DNA of 6,579 nucleotides, taken from contig JAODAU010000194.1 in assembly GCA_025463615.1 (NCBI GenBank), positions 1-6,579 of the forward strand, in the 5' to 3' direction. The stretch is from Microbacteriaceae bacterium. Its GTDB lineage: Bacteria > Actinomycetota > Actinomycetes > Actinomycetales > Microbacteriaceae. Made by a program: the position numbers and the translations under genes. Of this stretch, positions 1-5,051 are shown in pieces; the stretch's first letter is position 1, and each line of letters opens with the position of its first letter. The notes beneath the pieces are model-generated. The model saw only the letters and a program-made list of their open reading frames with translations. It ran no database searches and was not told the DNA's origin.

Positions 1-388
1 GGATCATCAGTGACAGCTGGGCGAACCGGTCGGCGCAGTCGAGCTCAACCGGGCGGCCCGGCATGAACACGCCGGCGGTCTGCTGCGTGCCGAACACGGG
101 GCTGCCGAGGCCCGCGCGCATGACGGCTCGCCCGCCGGTCGGGATGTCGATGTGATAGTTGCTCGCCTCCGCCGTCTCGATGCGCACGGCATCCTTGAAC
201 CGCATGTAGCCGAACGTCAGCTGGCCCACCGTCAGGGCGTTGAGCTCCATGTCGACGACACTCGACGCGCGCGCCGACGGGAAGTCGACGGGCAGGAAGA
301 CCTGCGTCAACGCATCCTGAGCCTCGTCGACGGTGCGACACGAGGCCACCCGACGGCTCGCGAACATTTCCCCCGTGTTCGACCGCAT
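1..388 (-). CDS. AraC-family transcriptional regulator, N-terminal sensor domain (partial)
   Basis: The minus-strand frame from the ATG at 388 stays open to the left edge (129 codons), so the gene is cut by the window. Seen: residues about 20-129 show the pattern of the AraC-binding-like N-terminal domain: a short strand and turn LTFGYMRF (57-64), alternating strands through YHIDIPTGGRAVM (78-90), and the VFMPGRPVEL turn (107-116) followed by FAQLSLMI. Family knowledge: in such proteins this beta-rich half senses a ligand or dimerises, and a C-terminal pair of helix-turn-helix motifs binds DNA; that half lies outside the window. Start choice: an in-frame stop (TAG, 398-400) lies just upstream, so ATG 388 is the first possible ATG; a second ATG at 367 is an alternative. 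No Shine-Dalgarno is seen before 388, but a TAGAAT box ends 6 nt before it, which fits a leaderless mRNA. Target genes cannot be named. Confidence 0.8.
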   Translation of the reverse strand, partial: MRSNTGEMFASRRVASCRTVDEAQDALTQVFLPVDFPSARASSVVDMELNALTVGQLTFGYMRFKDAVRIETAEASNYHIDIPTGGRAVMRAGLGSPVFGTQQTAGVFMPGRPVELDCADRFAQLSLMI

Positions 389-394
389 GGGCCG

Positions 395-400
395 ATTCTA
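395..400 (-). promoter_or_regulatory. Candidate -10 box for a leaderless AraC-type gene
   Basis: On the minus strand TAGAAT (5 of 6 matches to TATAAT) is followed by CGGCCC and then the ATG at 388. Transcription would start at or next to the A of the start codon. No good -35 hexamer is seen at 16-18 bp spacing, which is common for actinobacterial promoters. Inference from sequence only. Confidence 0.5.
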
Positions 401-629
401 TGCACGCGCTGGATCCAAAGATGCGCGCTCACGCGAATCGGACAGGCCACCGCGTCGGCCGGATAGTGACCTTCGACGTGGCCCCATACCGTGGGAACAC
501 GTCGCGGCGCGACTGCCCGAAGAGCGGTAACCACCTCCTCCGGAAGCCCGCCGTGCGTGATGTTCCTGCTGACCCAGTGGAGGCCGCGTGCTGACTCTTC
601 GCCCGCCAAGCCTCCTCAGCGGGAGCGTT
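401..629. other. Gene-poor stretch, nothing recognised
   Basis: Between the AraC-type gene promoter and the tandem stem-loops no ORF has a credible start, ribosome site and recognisable protein. A 100-codon minus-strand frame (307-609) exists, but it overlaps the AraC-type gene and its translation matches no family I know. No tRNA, direct-repeat array or insertion-sequence end was seen. It may be an intergenic region or eroded remains belonging to the neighbouring replication-type ORF. Confidence 0.4.
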
Positions 630-656
630 CGCTTCGCATTTCGGGTATGCGGAGCG
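630..656. repeat. Stem-loop 1 of a tandem pair
   Basis: The arms CGCTTCGCAT (630-639) and ATGCGGAGCG (647-656) pair over 10 bp with one G-U, closing a 7-nt loop. There is no T run after it, so it is not a standard intrinsic terminator. It sits one base upstream of a second hairpin and in front of a replication-initiator-like ORF. Possible roles are an origin structure, an attenuator or a transcription stop. Confidence 0.65.
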
Positions 657-657
657 C

Positions 658-690
658 GGAGGGATCCCGTCCCCACGGCGGGGTCCCTCC
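658..690. repeat. Stem-loop 2 of a tandem pair
   Basis: GGAGGGATCCCG (658-669) pairs with CGGGGTCCCTCC (679-690): 12 bp with one wobble pair (T665 with G683), and a 9-nt loop. The 3' arm ends 14 nt before the AGGGAG ribosome site (705-710) of the following ORF and contains CCCTCC, which could also pair with that site. This suggests, but does not prove, control of the ORF's expression through RNA structure. Confidence 0.65.
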
Positions 691-716
691 GGCCCGACCT
701 CACCAGGGAGTGACCA

Positions 717-1034
717 GTGGTCGAATCACGATTCCCGGGGAGCGAGGCATGGATGGTCGCCGTGATGCGCGCGCTCCTGCGCCCGGATGCGCCCCGGTCA
801 CTGGAGGCGATGGGACTCGACCCCGAGGTGCTGCTCGCGGTCGTGCGCGTGGAGGCCTCCCGCTGCGAGGCGAACGGCCTCTCGATGCTCACCCACGAGC
901 GACTCGCGGAGCTCGCCGGGGTGTCCCGATCCGCTGTGTGTCGTGCACGCCTGGTCTTGGTCGACTGGTCGTTGGAGAGCCTTGTCGCGGTCTCGGGAGC
1001 CCCTGGCGGGGTGCACCGAGTTCTTCAGGCGTGA
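717..1034 (+). CDS. Replication-initiator-like helix-turn-helix protein, probably truncated
   Basis: A 105-aa protein read from GTG 717, preceded by AGGGAG (705-710) with 6 nt spacing. Seen: PGSEAWMVAVMRALLRP (7-23), then RVEASRC (44-50), then a helix-turn-helix at about 59-80 built on LTHERLAELAGVSRSAV. This opening resembles the N-terminus of helix-turn-helix proteins of actinobacterial plasmids and integrative elements that are usually several hundred residues long; I recall this resemblance and could not search for it. Family members continue well past the helix-turn-helix, whereas this one drifts after about residue 88 and stops at 105. I therefore infer a 3'-truncated remnant, although a short stand-alone DNA-binding protein is possible. 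It converges with the TetR gene, with only 11 bases between the two stop codons. The two stem-loops directly upstream probably belong to it. Confidence 0.55.
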   Translation: MVESRFPGSEAWMVAVMRALLRPDAPRSLEAMGLDPEVLLAVVRVEASRCEANGLSMLTHERLAELAGVSRSAVCRARLVLVDWSLESLVAVSGAPGGVHRVLQA

Positions 1035-1045
1035 GCCGCCCTCCC

Positions 1046-1705
1046 TCACTCCGCCTGGCCCAGGTGCACCATCGCATCGTAGAGCTGCTCGTCCGTCATG
1101 GGCGGTTCCGGGATCGGGTGTGCGCGCTCGGCGCGGTAGGCGTCGAGCATGAGGTAGAGCTGGCGGCGCCACTCGCCGGGAGCGGTGGTGCTGGTGGCGT
1201 CCATCAGGCGGCCGTTGGACCAGATGAGGTTGACGATGTCGGCCAGTGCGATGTCGCGGCGCGCCCGCCCGGCATCCTGCGCCCGACCGAGCACGGCCGC
1301 GATCTGCTCGCACAGCTGGTCGTGGATGCGCTCGGTCTCAGCGCTGGCGGGGAAGCGGCGAGACAGGAAGTCGTTGAAGCCCCGGTCGCCCGCCTGCATC
1401 CGGAACAGGTTCTCGAGGTAGGCGACGAACGAGTCCCACGGGTCGTCGATCGCCAGCGCACTAGTGGCCCCGACGAGGAACTCCTGAAGGCGGGGCTCGA
1501 ACGCCGCGAGGAGCAGATCCACCCGGGTGGGAAAGTGGCGGTACAGCGTTCCGATCGCCACACCCGCATCTCGTGCGACCGCTTCGAGCGAGGCGTTCAC
1601 GCCACGGGCAGCGAACTCCCGCTGCGCTGCGGCGATGAGCCGCTCTCGGCGGGCGATCGCATCGGGGCGCCTCGGCATTCGAAGCTGCTGAACAGGACCT
1701 GCCAT
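1046..1705 (-). CDS. TetR-family transcriptional regulator
   Basis: A 219-aa protein, the usual TetR length. Seen: the N-terminal helix-turn-helix spans about residues 18-65, with ERLIAAAQREFAARG (21-35), the SLEAVARDAGVAIGTLYRHF core (39-58) and FPTRVDLL leading into the ligand-binding helices. The C-terminal half (DPWDSFVAYLENLFRMQ and after) is all-alpha and resembles the SbtR-like C-terminal domain group. Start choice: ATG 1705 has no Shine-Dalgarno, but a TATGCT box ends 6 nt upstream, fitting a leaderless mRNA; ATG 1678 (MPRRPDA) is a shorter alternative. The open frame runs on to 1942 but that would cover the divergent promoter region and part of the reductase gene, so I rejected it. 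It is divergent from the NADP-dependent oxidoreductase and, by the usual TetR arrangement, probably represses it and itself. The ligand is unknown. Confidence 0.88.
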   Translation of the reverse strand: MAGPVQQLRMPRRPDAIARRERLIAAAQREFAARGVNASLEAVARDAGVAIGTLYRHFPTRVDLLLAAFEPRLQEFLVGATSALAIDDPWDSFVAYLENLFRMQAGDRGFNDFLSRRFPASAETERIHDQLCEQIAAVLGRAQDAGRARRDIALADIVNLIWSNGRLMDATSTTAPGEWRRQLYLMLDAYRAERAHPIPEPPMTDEQLYDAMVHLGQAE

Positions 1706-1711
1706 GCGGCC

Positions 1712-1717
1712 AGCATA
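1712..1717 (-). promoter_or_regulatory. Candidate -10 box for a leaderless TetR gene
   Basis: On the minus strand TATGCT is followed by GGCCGC and then ATG at 1705, the same box-to-ATG distance of 6 nt as at the AraC-type and LacI genes. No convincing -35 element was found at 17 bp. This supports ATG 1705 as the start. Confidence 0.45.
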
Positions 1718-1774
1718 CGTCGAACCTGAGGGTGGCCTCCACTTCGGCGGGTATGGCCCGATCGGGAATAACCG

Positions 1775-1817
1775 GAGGCACCCCTCATGTTGCGTAACGA
1801 TACCGGAGGGGTGCCTC
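1775..1817. promoter_or_regulatory. Inverted repeat, candidate TetR operator
   Basis: GAGGCACCCCTC (1775-1786) and GAGGGGTGCCTC (1806-1817) are perfect 12-bp inverted copies 19 nt apart. The word ACCGGAGG also occurs as a direct repeat at 1771-1778 and 1802-1809, 31 bp apart, close to three helical turns. The element lies between the divergent TetR and oxidoreductase genes and ends just before a TTGACG -35-like hexamer (1821-1826) facing the oxidoreductase, for which no clear -10 is visible. Position and symmetry suggest binding by the TetR protein; this is inference. Confidence 0.5.
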
Positions 1818-1867
1818 ACCTTGACGCTCGTCCGGCTCACCGATCCGCACGCGACAAGGGACACAGC

Positions 1868-2479
1868 ATGACAACCATCAGCATCATCGGCGCCGGCAAC
1901 ATGGCCACCGCCATCGGGGCCAGGGCGGCGGCGCACGGCCACTCCGTCGAGATCACGAGCCGGGATGCCGCCAAGGCTCGGGCGGCCGCCGACCAGATCG
2001 GCCCCTCAGCCACGGTCGGCGAGTATGGCGCGAAGCCGGCGGGCCACATCGTCTTTCTGGCCGTGTTGTACGCGGGCGTGGTCGAGGTCGTCGAACACTA
2101 CGGGGACGCGCTGGCGGGGAAGATCCTCATCGAGACCACCAACCCGTTCAATGCCGATGCGAGCGGAGTCGTGACGACACCGGGCAATTCGATCACACAG
2201 CAGATCGCGGCGGCCGCCCCCGCGGGAACCCGGGTCGTGAAGGCGTTCAACACCGTCTTTCGCCCCGTGCTCGCAGCCGACCGGCCGTTGGACGTCTTCT
2301 ACGCCGGAGGAGATGCCGAGGCGAGGGCGAGCGTCGCGACGCTCCTCACGAGCCTGGGGATGCGTCCCCTCGACGCGGGCGGACTCGAGACGACTCACGC
2401 CCTCGAGTGGGCCGGAATCCTGATCATGGGCCTGGCCCGCAACGGCGGCGGCTTCGGTATCGCGCTGGGGGAGAAGTAG
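1868..2479 (+). CDS. NADPH-dependent F420 reductase-like oxidoreductase (NAD(P)-binding)
   Basis: A 203-aa protein. Seen: a Rossmann fold at the N-terminus, ISIIGAGNMATAIG (4-17), with the glycine-rich loop G8-A-G10-N-M12; after the second strand comes S31-R32, the type of pair that favours the 2'-phosphate of NADP. Further family landmarks are TNPF (91-94), VVKAFNT (123-129) and GGLETTHALE (171-180). Family knowledge: these enzymes move hydride between NADP(H) and coenzyme F420, but many relatives act on other substrates and are only loosely annotated as F420-dependent, so the substrate here is uncertain. Start choice: AAGGGA (1856-1861) lies 6 nt before ATG 1868; the longer frame starting at 1787 would begin just after the left arm of the inverted repeat and was rejected. 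The gene is divergent from the TetR regulator, its probable controller. The protein is cytoplasmic, with no signal peptide. Confidence 0.82.
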   Translation: MTTISIIGAGNMATAIGARAAAHGHSVEITSRDAAKARAAADQIGPSATVGEYGAKPAGHIVFLAVLYAGVVEVVEHYGDALAGKILIETTNPFNADASGVVTTPGNSITQQIAAAAPAGTRVVKAFNTVFRPVLAADRPLDVFYAGGDAEARASVATLLTSLGMRPLDAGGLETTHALEWAGILIMGLARNGGGFGIALGEK

Positions 2480-2490
2480 CCGGGGCTTTC

Positions 2491-2532
2491 CCCATCGCCC
2501 TGCAGGCGGGGACCCGGCGTACGCTGGGCCCC
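2491..2532. repeat. Two overlapping, mutually exclusive stem-loops before the transporter gene
   Basis: One hairpin pairs CCC/CGCC (2491-2493, 2496-2499) with GGCGGGG (2505-2511). Another pairs GGGG-CCC (2508-2515, with one bulged A) and GCGT with ACGC-GGGCCCC (2521-2532). They share bases 2508-2511, so only one can form at a time. Neither has a T run. They lie 12 nt after the oxidoreductase stop codon and could mark its 3' end. A TACGCT box (2520-2525) inside the second hairpin could serve as a -10 for the transporter gene, with no good -35. Confidence 0.3.
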
Positions 2533-2563
2533 CTCAACGTCAGGCCGCTTCGAAGGGGAAGCC

Positions 2564-3874
2564 GTGACTGCAACGGAAGGTGCCCGCCGGGTCTCGCCCT
2601 GGCGCGTCGGCGTGGTGTCGGGCATGGCGTCGTACATCGACGCGGCAGCGATCACGGGGTTCTCGGGGGCGATCGTCATCTTCCAGACGACGCTGCGATT
2701 CGACGCCGTGGAGATCGGCGTCGCGGCCGGCACGCTCACGGGCGGCATCGCGCTCGGCGCGGTGACGGGTGGACGCCTGGGCGACAGGTTCGGGCGCAAG
2801 CCGGTGTTCACCGTGACGATGGCCACGATCCTCGCCGGGGCGATTGCGCTGATGTTCGCGCCGTCGTTCGCCTTCGTGCTCGTGGGCGCGGCACTGGTCG
2901 GGCTTGGCGCCGGCGCCGACCTGCCTGTGTCGCTGGCGACGATCGCCGAGGCGGCGGATGACCGCAACCGCGGCAGGATCCTCGGCCTCTCGCAGATCCT
3001 GTGGGTCGCCGGCATCATCGTCAACGGGGTCATCACCGCCCTCGTCGCGAACCTGGGCCGGCTCGGCACCGCGATCATCTTCGGGCACCTCGCCGTGGTG
3101 GCGCTCGGCACGCTGATCGCGCGCATCTCGATCCCCGAGTCGACATCCTGGACCTCTGCCCGACGCGAACGGGTGGAGGGCATGCCCACCGTCCGCGCCC
3201 ACCGGGCGGGGGTGCGCGAGCTCGTGCGCTCGCCGTATGCGGTGCCGTTCGTGGCACTGATCGTGTTCTACTCGCTGACCAACCTCGCCTCGAACTCGGT
3301 CGGGCAGTTCGGCTCGTACGTGGCAGTGAACTACGGCGGGATCCCCCTTGGCCTGGCCACGGTCGCGGGCCTGCCCATCGTGCCGGTCGCGATCGTCTGC
3401 TCGCTGGTCTTCATGCGGATCGCGGATCGGCCCGTGCGGTTCGCCTACTTCCGGGTCGGCGCGGCGCTCGAGATCATCTCGCCGCTCTTCTACGTCGTCT
3501 TCGGCGTGCAGCTGTGGACGCTCATCGCCAGCGGGCTCGTGACCGCCGTCGGCGCGGCGTTCGCCTTCGAGGCGATCATGAAGATCTGGACACAGAGCTC
3601 GTTCCCCACCCTGCTGCGCACGACGGCGCAGGGCACGATCATCGGGGTCGCACGTCTCGTCGCGGCTCTCTTCGCCGTGGTGACGCCGATCCTGCTGCAG
3701 GCCGTCGGCGTGCGCGTGGTCTGGGGCGTGCTGTCGCTGCTCTGCGCGGTGGGCGTGACCTGGGCGTGGGGGGTGTTCCGCACGCGCGACCGCCACAGCG
3801 AGTTCGACACCGAGGCGGCGCTGGTGGCGGATGCGGTGGCCGAGACCCGGGGGACGCCCAACGGCCCGCGGTGA
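2564..3874 (+). CDS. MFS transporter, sugar/inositol-type proton symporter
   Basis: A 436-aa integral membrane protein with about 12 hydrophobic helices, the normal MFS length. Seen: the loop 2-3 signature GRLGDRFGRKP (70-80); an acidic residue in helix 1 (SYIDAAA, Asp25); PESTSW after helix 6 (191-196), equivalent to the PESPRW motif of the sugar porter group; and FPTLLRTTAQG (347-357), like the PTxxRxxxxG motif before helix 11. A basic cytoplasmic loop (about 197-224) joins the two halves. The start of the protein resembles inositol-type transporters of actinobacteria, so a polyol or sugar is a fair guess, but the substrate cannot be read from sequence. Start choice: GTG 2564 with AAGGGGA (2553-2559) 4 nt upstream. 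The gene is 84 bases after the oxidoreductase and 25 bases before the LacI gene. No copy of the ABC operon palindrome is found near it, so common control is not shown. Confidence 0.87.
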   Translation: MTATEGARRVSPWRVGVVSGMASYIDAAAITGFSGAIVIFQTTLRFDAVEIGVAAGTLTGGIALGAVTGGRLGDRFGRKPVFTVTMATILAGAIALMFAPSFAFVLVGAALVGLGAGADLPVSLATIAEAADDRNRGRILGLSQILWVAGIIVNGVITALVANLGRLGTAIIFGHLAVVALGTLIARISIPESTSWTSARRERVEGMPTVRAHRAGVRELVRSPYAVPFVALIVFYSLTNLASNSVGQFGSYVAVNYGGIPLGLATVAGLPIVPVAIVCSLVFMRIADRPVRFAYFRVGAALEIISPLFYVVFGVQLWTLIASGLVTAVGAAFAFEAIMKIWTQSSFPTLLRTTAQGTIIGVARLVAALFAVVTPILLQAVGVRVVWGVLSLLCAVGVTWAWGVFRTRDRHSEFDTEAALVADAVAETRGTPNGPR

Positions 3875-3887
3875 ACCATTCCACCGG

Positions 3888-3893
3888 TAACAT
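3888..3893 (+). promoter_or_regulatory. Candidate -10 box for a leaderless LacI gene
   Basis: TAACAT is followed by CCCATC and then ATG at 3900, giving the same 6-nt gap as at the other two regulators, and no Shine-Dalgarno lies before the ATG. The box sits in the 25-bp gap after the transporter stop codon, so the LacI gene probably has its own promoter. The region at -35 would lie inside the end of the transporter gene and shows no clear hexamer. Confidence 0.5.
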
Positions 3894-3899
3894 CCCATC

Positions 3900-4901
3900 A
3901 TGGTCAATGCCACGATCCGGGACGTCGCCCGCCTGGCCGACGTCTCCCTGGGCACGATCTCGAACTACCTCAACGACAGCAAACCGGTGTCGGACGAGAC
4001 ACGCCTCAAGATCGAGGCGGCGATCGAGAAGCTCGACTTCGTTCCGAACTCCGCCGTGCGCCAGCTGCACGGCCACCTGAGCCACGTGATCGCCTTCATC
4101 GTGCCGGACGGCGGCAACCCGTTCTTCCAGGAGATCGCCAAGGGCATCGAGGATGTCGCCATCAGCGAGCGCCACGTGGTCGTCGCCTGCAACACCGAGG
4201 GCGAGGCGGCGCGCGAGGGGCACTACGCGCGAGCGCTGGGCGAGATGCGGGTGCGCGCAGCGATCGCCGTCGCGTCGCCGACCACACACTCGATGCTGGT
4301 CCGCCTCGCGCGCACGGGCACGCGCGGCGTCGTGCTCGGGCCCCGCGACCCCGACTTCTCCTCGGTCGACGTCGACGACCGCGCCGGCGGTCGGCTGGCG
4401 ATGCGGCACGTGCTGGACCGCGGATACCGCAAACTCCTGTTCTTCGGCGGCCCCGCGGCAGGCCCGCAGATCGAGGGGCGCAGCGCCGGGTACGCCGACG
4501 AGTTGCGCGCAGCCGGGCGGGATCCGGGGGAGCTGTTGCGACTGGACGCCCTGAGCGGGTCGCCCTTCGATCGATCGCTCGCGGCCCGCGCCATCCTCGA
4601 CCTCCCCGAGCGTCCCGACGCCGTCCTCTGCGCCAACGACCTGCTCGCGCTGGCCCTCGAGGCCGAGGCGATACGCGCCGGCATCCGGATTCCGGAGGAC
4701 CTCGCCATCGTGGGTTACGACGACATCGAGGGCGCGCGAACGGCGCCCATCCCGCTGACGACGGTGCACGCACCCGCCTACGAGATCGGGCGCAGGGCGG
4801 CGGAGCTGGCGTTCGCCGGCGGGGACGAGCCTCCCGAGCACGTCAACCTCGACCCGACGCTTCTCTCGCGCTGGTCGACGGATGGCGCGCCCGCGTCCTG
4901 A
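3900..4901 (+). CDS. LacI-family transcriptional regulator
   Basis: A 333-aa protein of standard LacI length. Seen: a helix-turn-helix at residues 5-25 (TIRDVARLADVS then LGTISNYLN), a hinge region with RQLHG (54-58) that keeps the leucine at the LacI Leu56 position, and a periplasmic-binding-like sugar domain from about residue 60 (VIAFIVPDGGNPFFQEIAKGIE, in short the NPFF motif at 73-76) with CANDLLALA and AIVGYDDIEGA near the C-terminus. The numbering lines up with LacI of E. coli; the recognition helix has L17, G18 and N22 in place of the usual residues, so the operator is likely non-standard. The gene lies directly upstream of a sugar ABC operon with a palindrome at its promoter, so local repression relieved by the transported sugar or a derivative is the simplest model. 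The ligand is unknown. Confidence 0.92.
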   Translation: MVNATIRDVARLADVSLGTISNYLNDSKPVSDETRLKIEAAIEKLDFVPNSAVRQLHGHLSHVIAFIVPDGGNPFFQEIAKGIEDVAISERHVVVACNTEGEAAREGHYARALGEMRVRAAIAVASPTTHSMLVRLARTGTRGVVLGPRDPDFSSVDVDDRAGGRLAMRHVLDRGYRKLLFFGGPAAGPQIEGRSAGYADELRAAGRDPGELLRLDALSGSPFDRSLAARAILDLPERPDAVLCANDLLALALEAEAIRAGIRIPEDLAIVGYDDIEGARTAPIPLTTVHAPAYEIGRRAAELAFAGGDEPPEHVNLDPTLLSRWSTDGAPAS

Positions 4902-4922
4902 GGCGCCGCGGCGAAAAGATGT

Positions 4923-4951
4923 TTGACCTCGATGGGCGAGCCTGCTACATT
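4923..4951 (+). promoter_or_regulatory. Sigma-70-type promoter of the ABC sugar operon
   Basis: TTGACC (4923-4928), a 17-bp spacer and TACATT (4946-4951) match the housekeeping promoter consensus well. An A-rich run (GAAAAGATG) lies just upstream of the -35. The expected start point is about 4957-4959, leaving a leader of roughly 95 nt before the binding-protein gene. It is the best promoter in the window. Confidence 0.75.
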
Positions 4952-4956
4952 CCAGA

Positions 4957-4995
4957 ATGAACAAGTTCACCACTTGTTCGCAACGACCTCGATGA
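4957..4995 (+). CDS. Possible 12-codon leaderless upstream ORF
   Basis: ATG 4957 lies 5 nt after the TACATT box, so the mRNA could begin at or within 1-2 nt of this codon. The frame encodes MNKFTTCSQRPR and stops at TGA 4993-4995, where the stop overlaps another ATG (4992-4994) that opens a 3-codon frame. The bases double as the operator palindrome, so the ORF may be chance. If translated, it could affect expression of the downstream binding protein 57 nt later, as leaderless upstream ORFs do in some actinobacteria. No homology support is available. Confidence 0.25.
   Translation: MNKFTTCSQRPR
4959..4979. promoter_or_regulatory. Palindromic operator candidate at the ABC operon start site
   Basis: GAACAAGT (4959-4966) and ACTTGTTC (4972-4979) are perfect inverted 8-mers around a 5-nt centre (TCACC). 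A nested 12-bp palindrome TGAACAAGTTCA (4958-4969) overlaps the left arm. The site covers the predicted transcription start, a position where a bound LacI-family repressor would block transcription. The central CG typical of LacI-family operators is absent. In RNA the same bases would form a hairpin at the 5' end. Confidence 0.6.
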
Positions 4996-5051
4996 TGAGC
5001 TGATCGCTCTGTCGGGGCCGACCCAACCCGTCACCAGAGAGAGTAGAAACC

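Noticed and set aside
307..609. A 100-codon minus-strand frame upstream of and overlapping the AraC-type gene
   Set aside because: It overlaps the AraC-type gene in a different frame on the same strand, has no recognisable domain, and open frames of this size are frequent by chance at this GC content.
491..1729. A 412-codon open frame on the plus strand across the TetR gene
   Set aside because: It is antisense to the well-recognised TetR gene, overlaps the replication-type ORF, has composition typical of a shadow frame (Arg/Gly/Pro-rich) and no domain.
1757..1766. CCCGATCGGG perfect 10-bp palindrome in the TetR/oxidoreductase gap, considered as an operator
   Set aside because: Short self-complementary GC-rich words are common here; the 12-bp inverted repeat at 1775-1817 is the better candidate, and nothing else supports this one.
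1787..1867. Longer start for the oxidoreductase at 1787
   Set aside because: It would add 27 residues before the Rossmann strand, starts between the arms of the inverted repeat, and has no ribosome site; ATG 1868 has AAGGGA at good spacing.
1706..1942. N-terminal extension of the TetR protein up to the ATG at 1942
   Set aside because: The extra 79 residues have no family counterpart, cover the divergent regulatory region and overlap the start of the oxidoreductase gene.
2540..3955. A 471-codon minus-strand frame opposite the MFS transporter
   Set aside because: Its translation is rich in Arg, His, Asp and Glu without structure, as expected for the antisense of a GC-rich membrane protein gene; the MFS frame carries all family motifs.
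4905..4914. CGCCGCGGCG palindrome after the LacI stop codon, followed by AAAA, considered as a terminator
   Set aside because: The stem would be 3 bp around a 4-nt loop and is followed by A rather than T on the coding strand, so it cannot work as an intrinsic terminator for the LacI gene.
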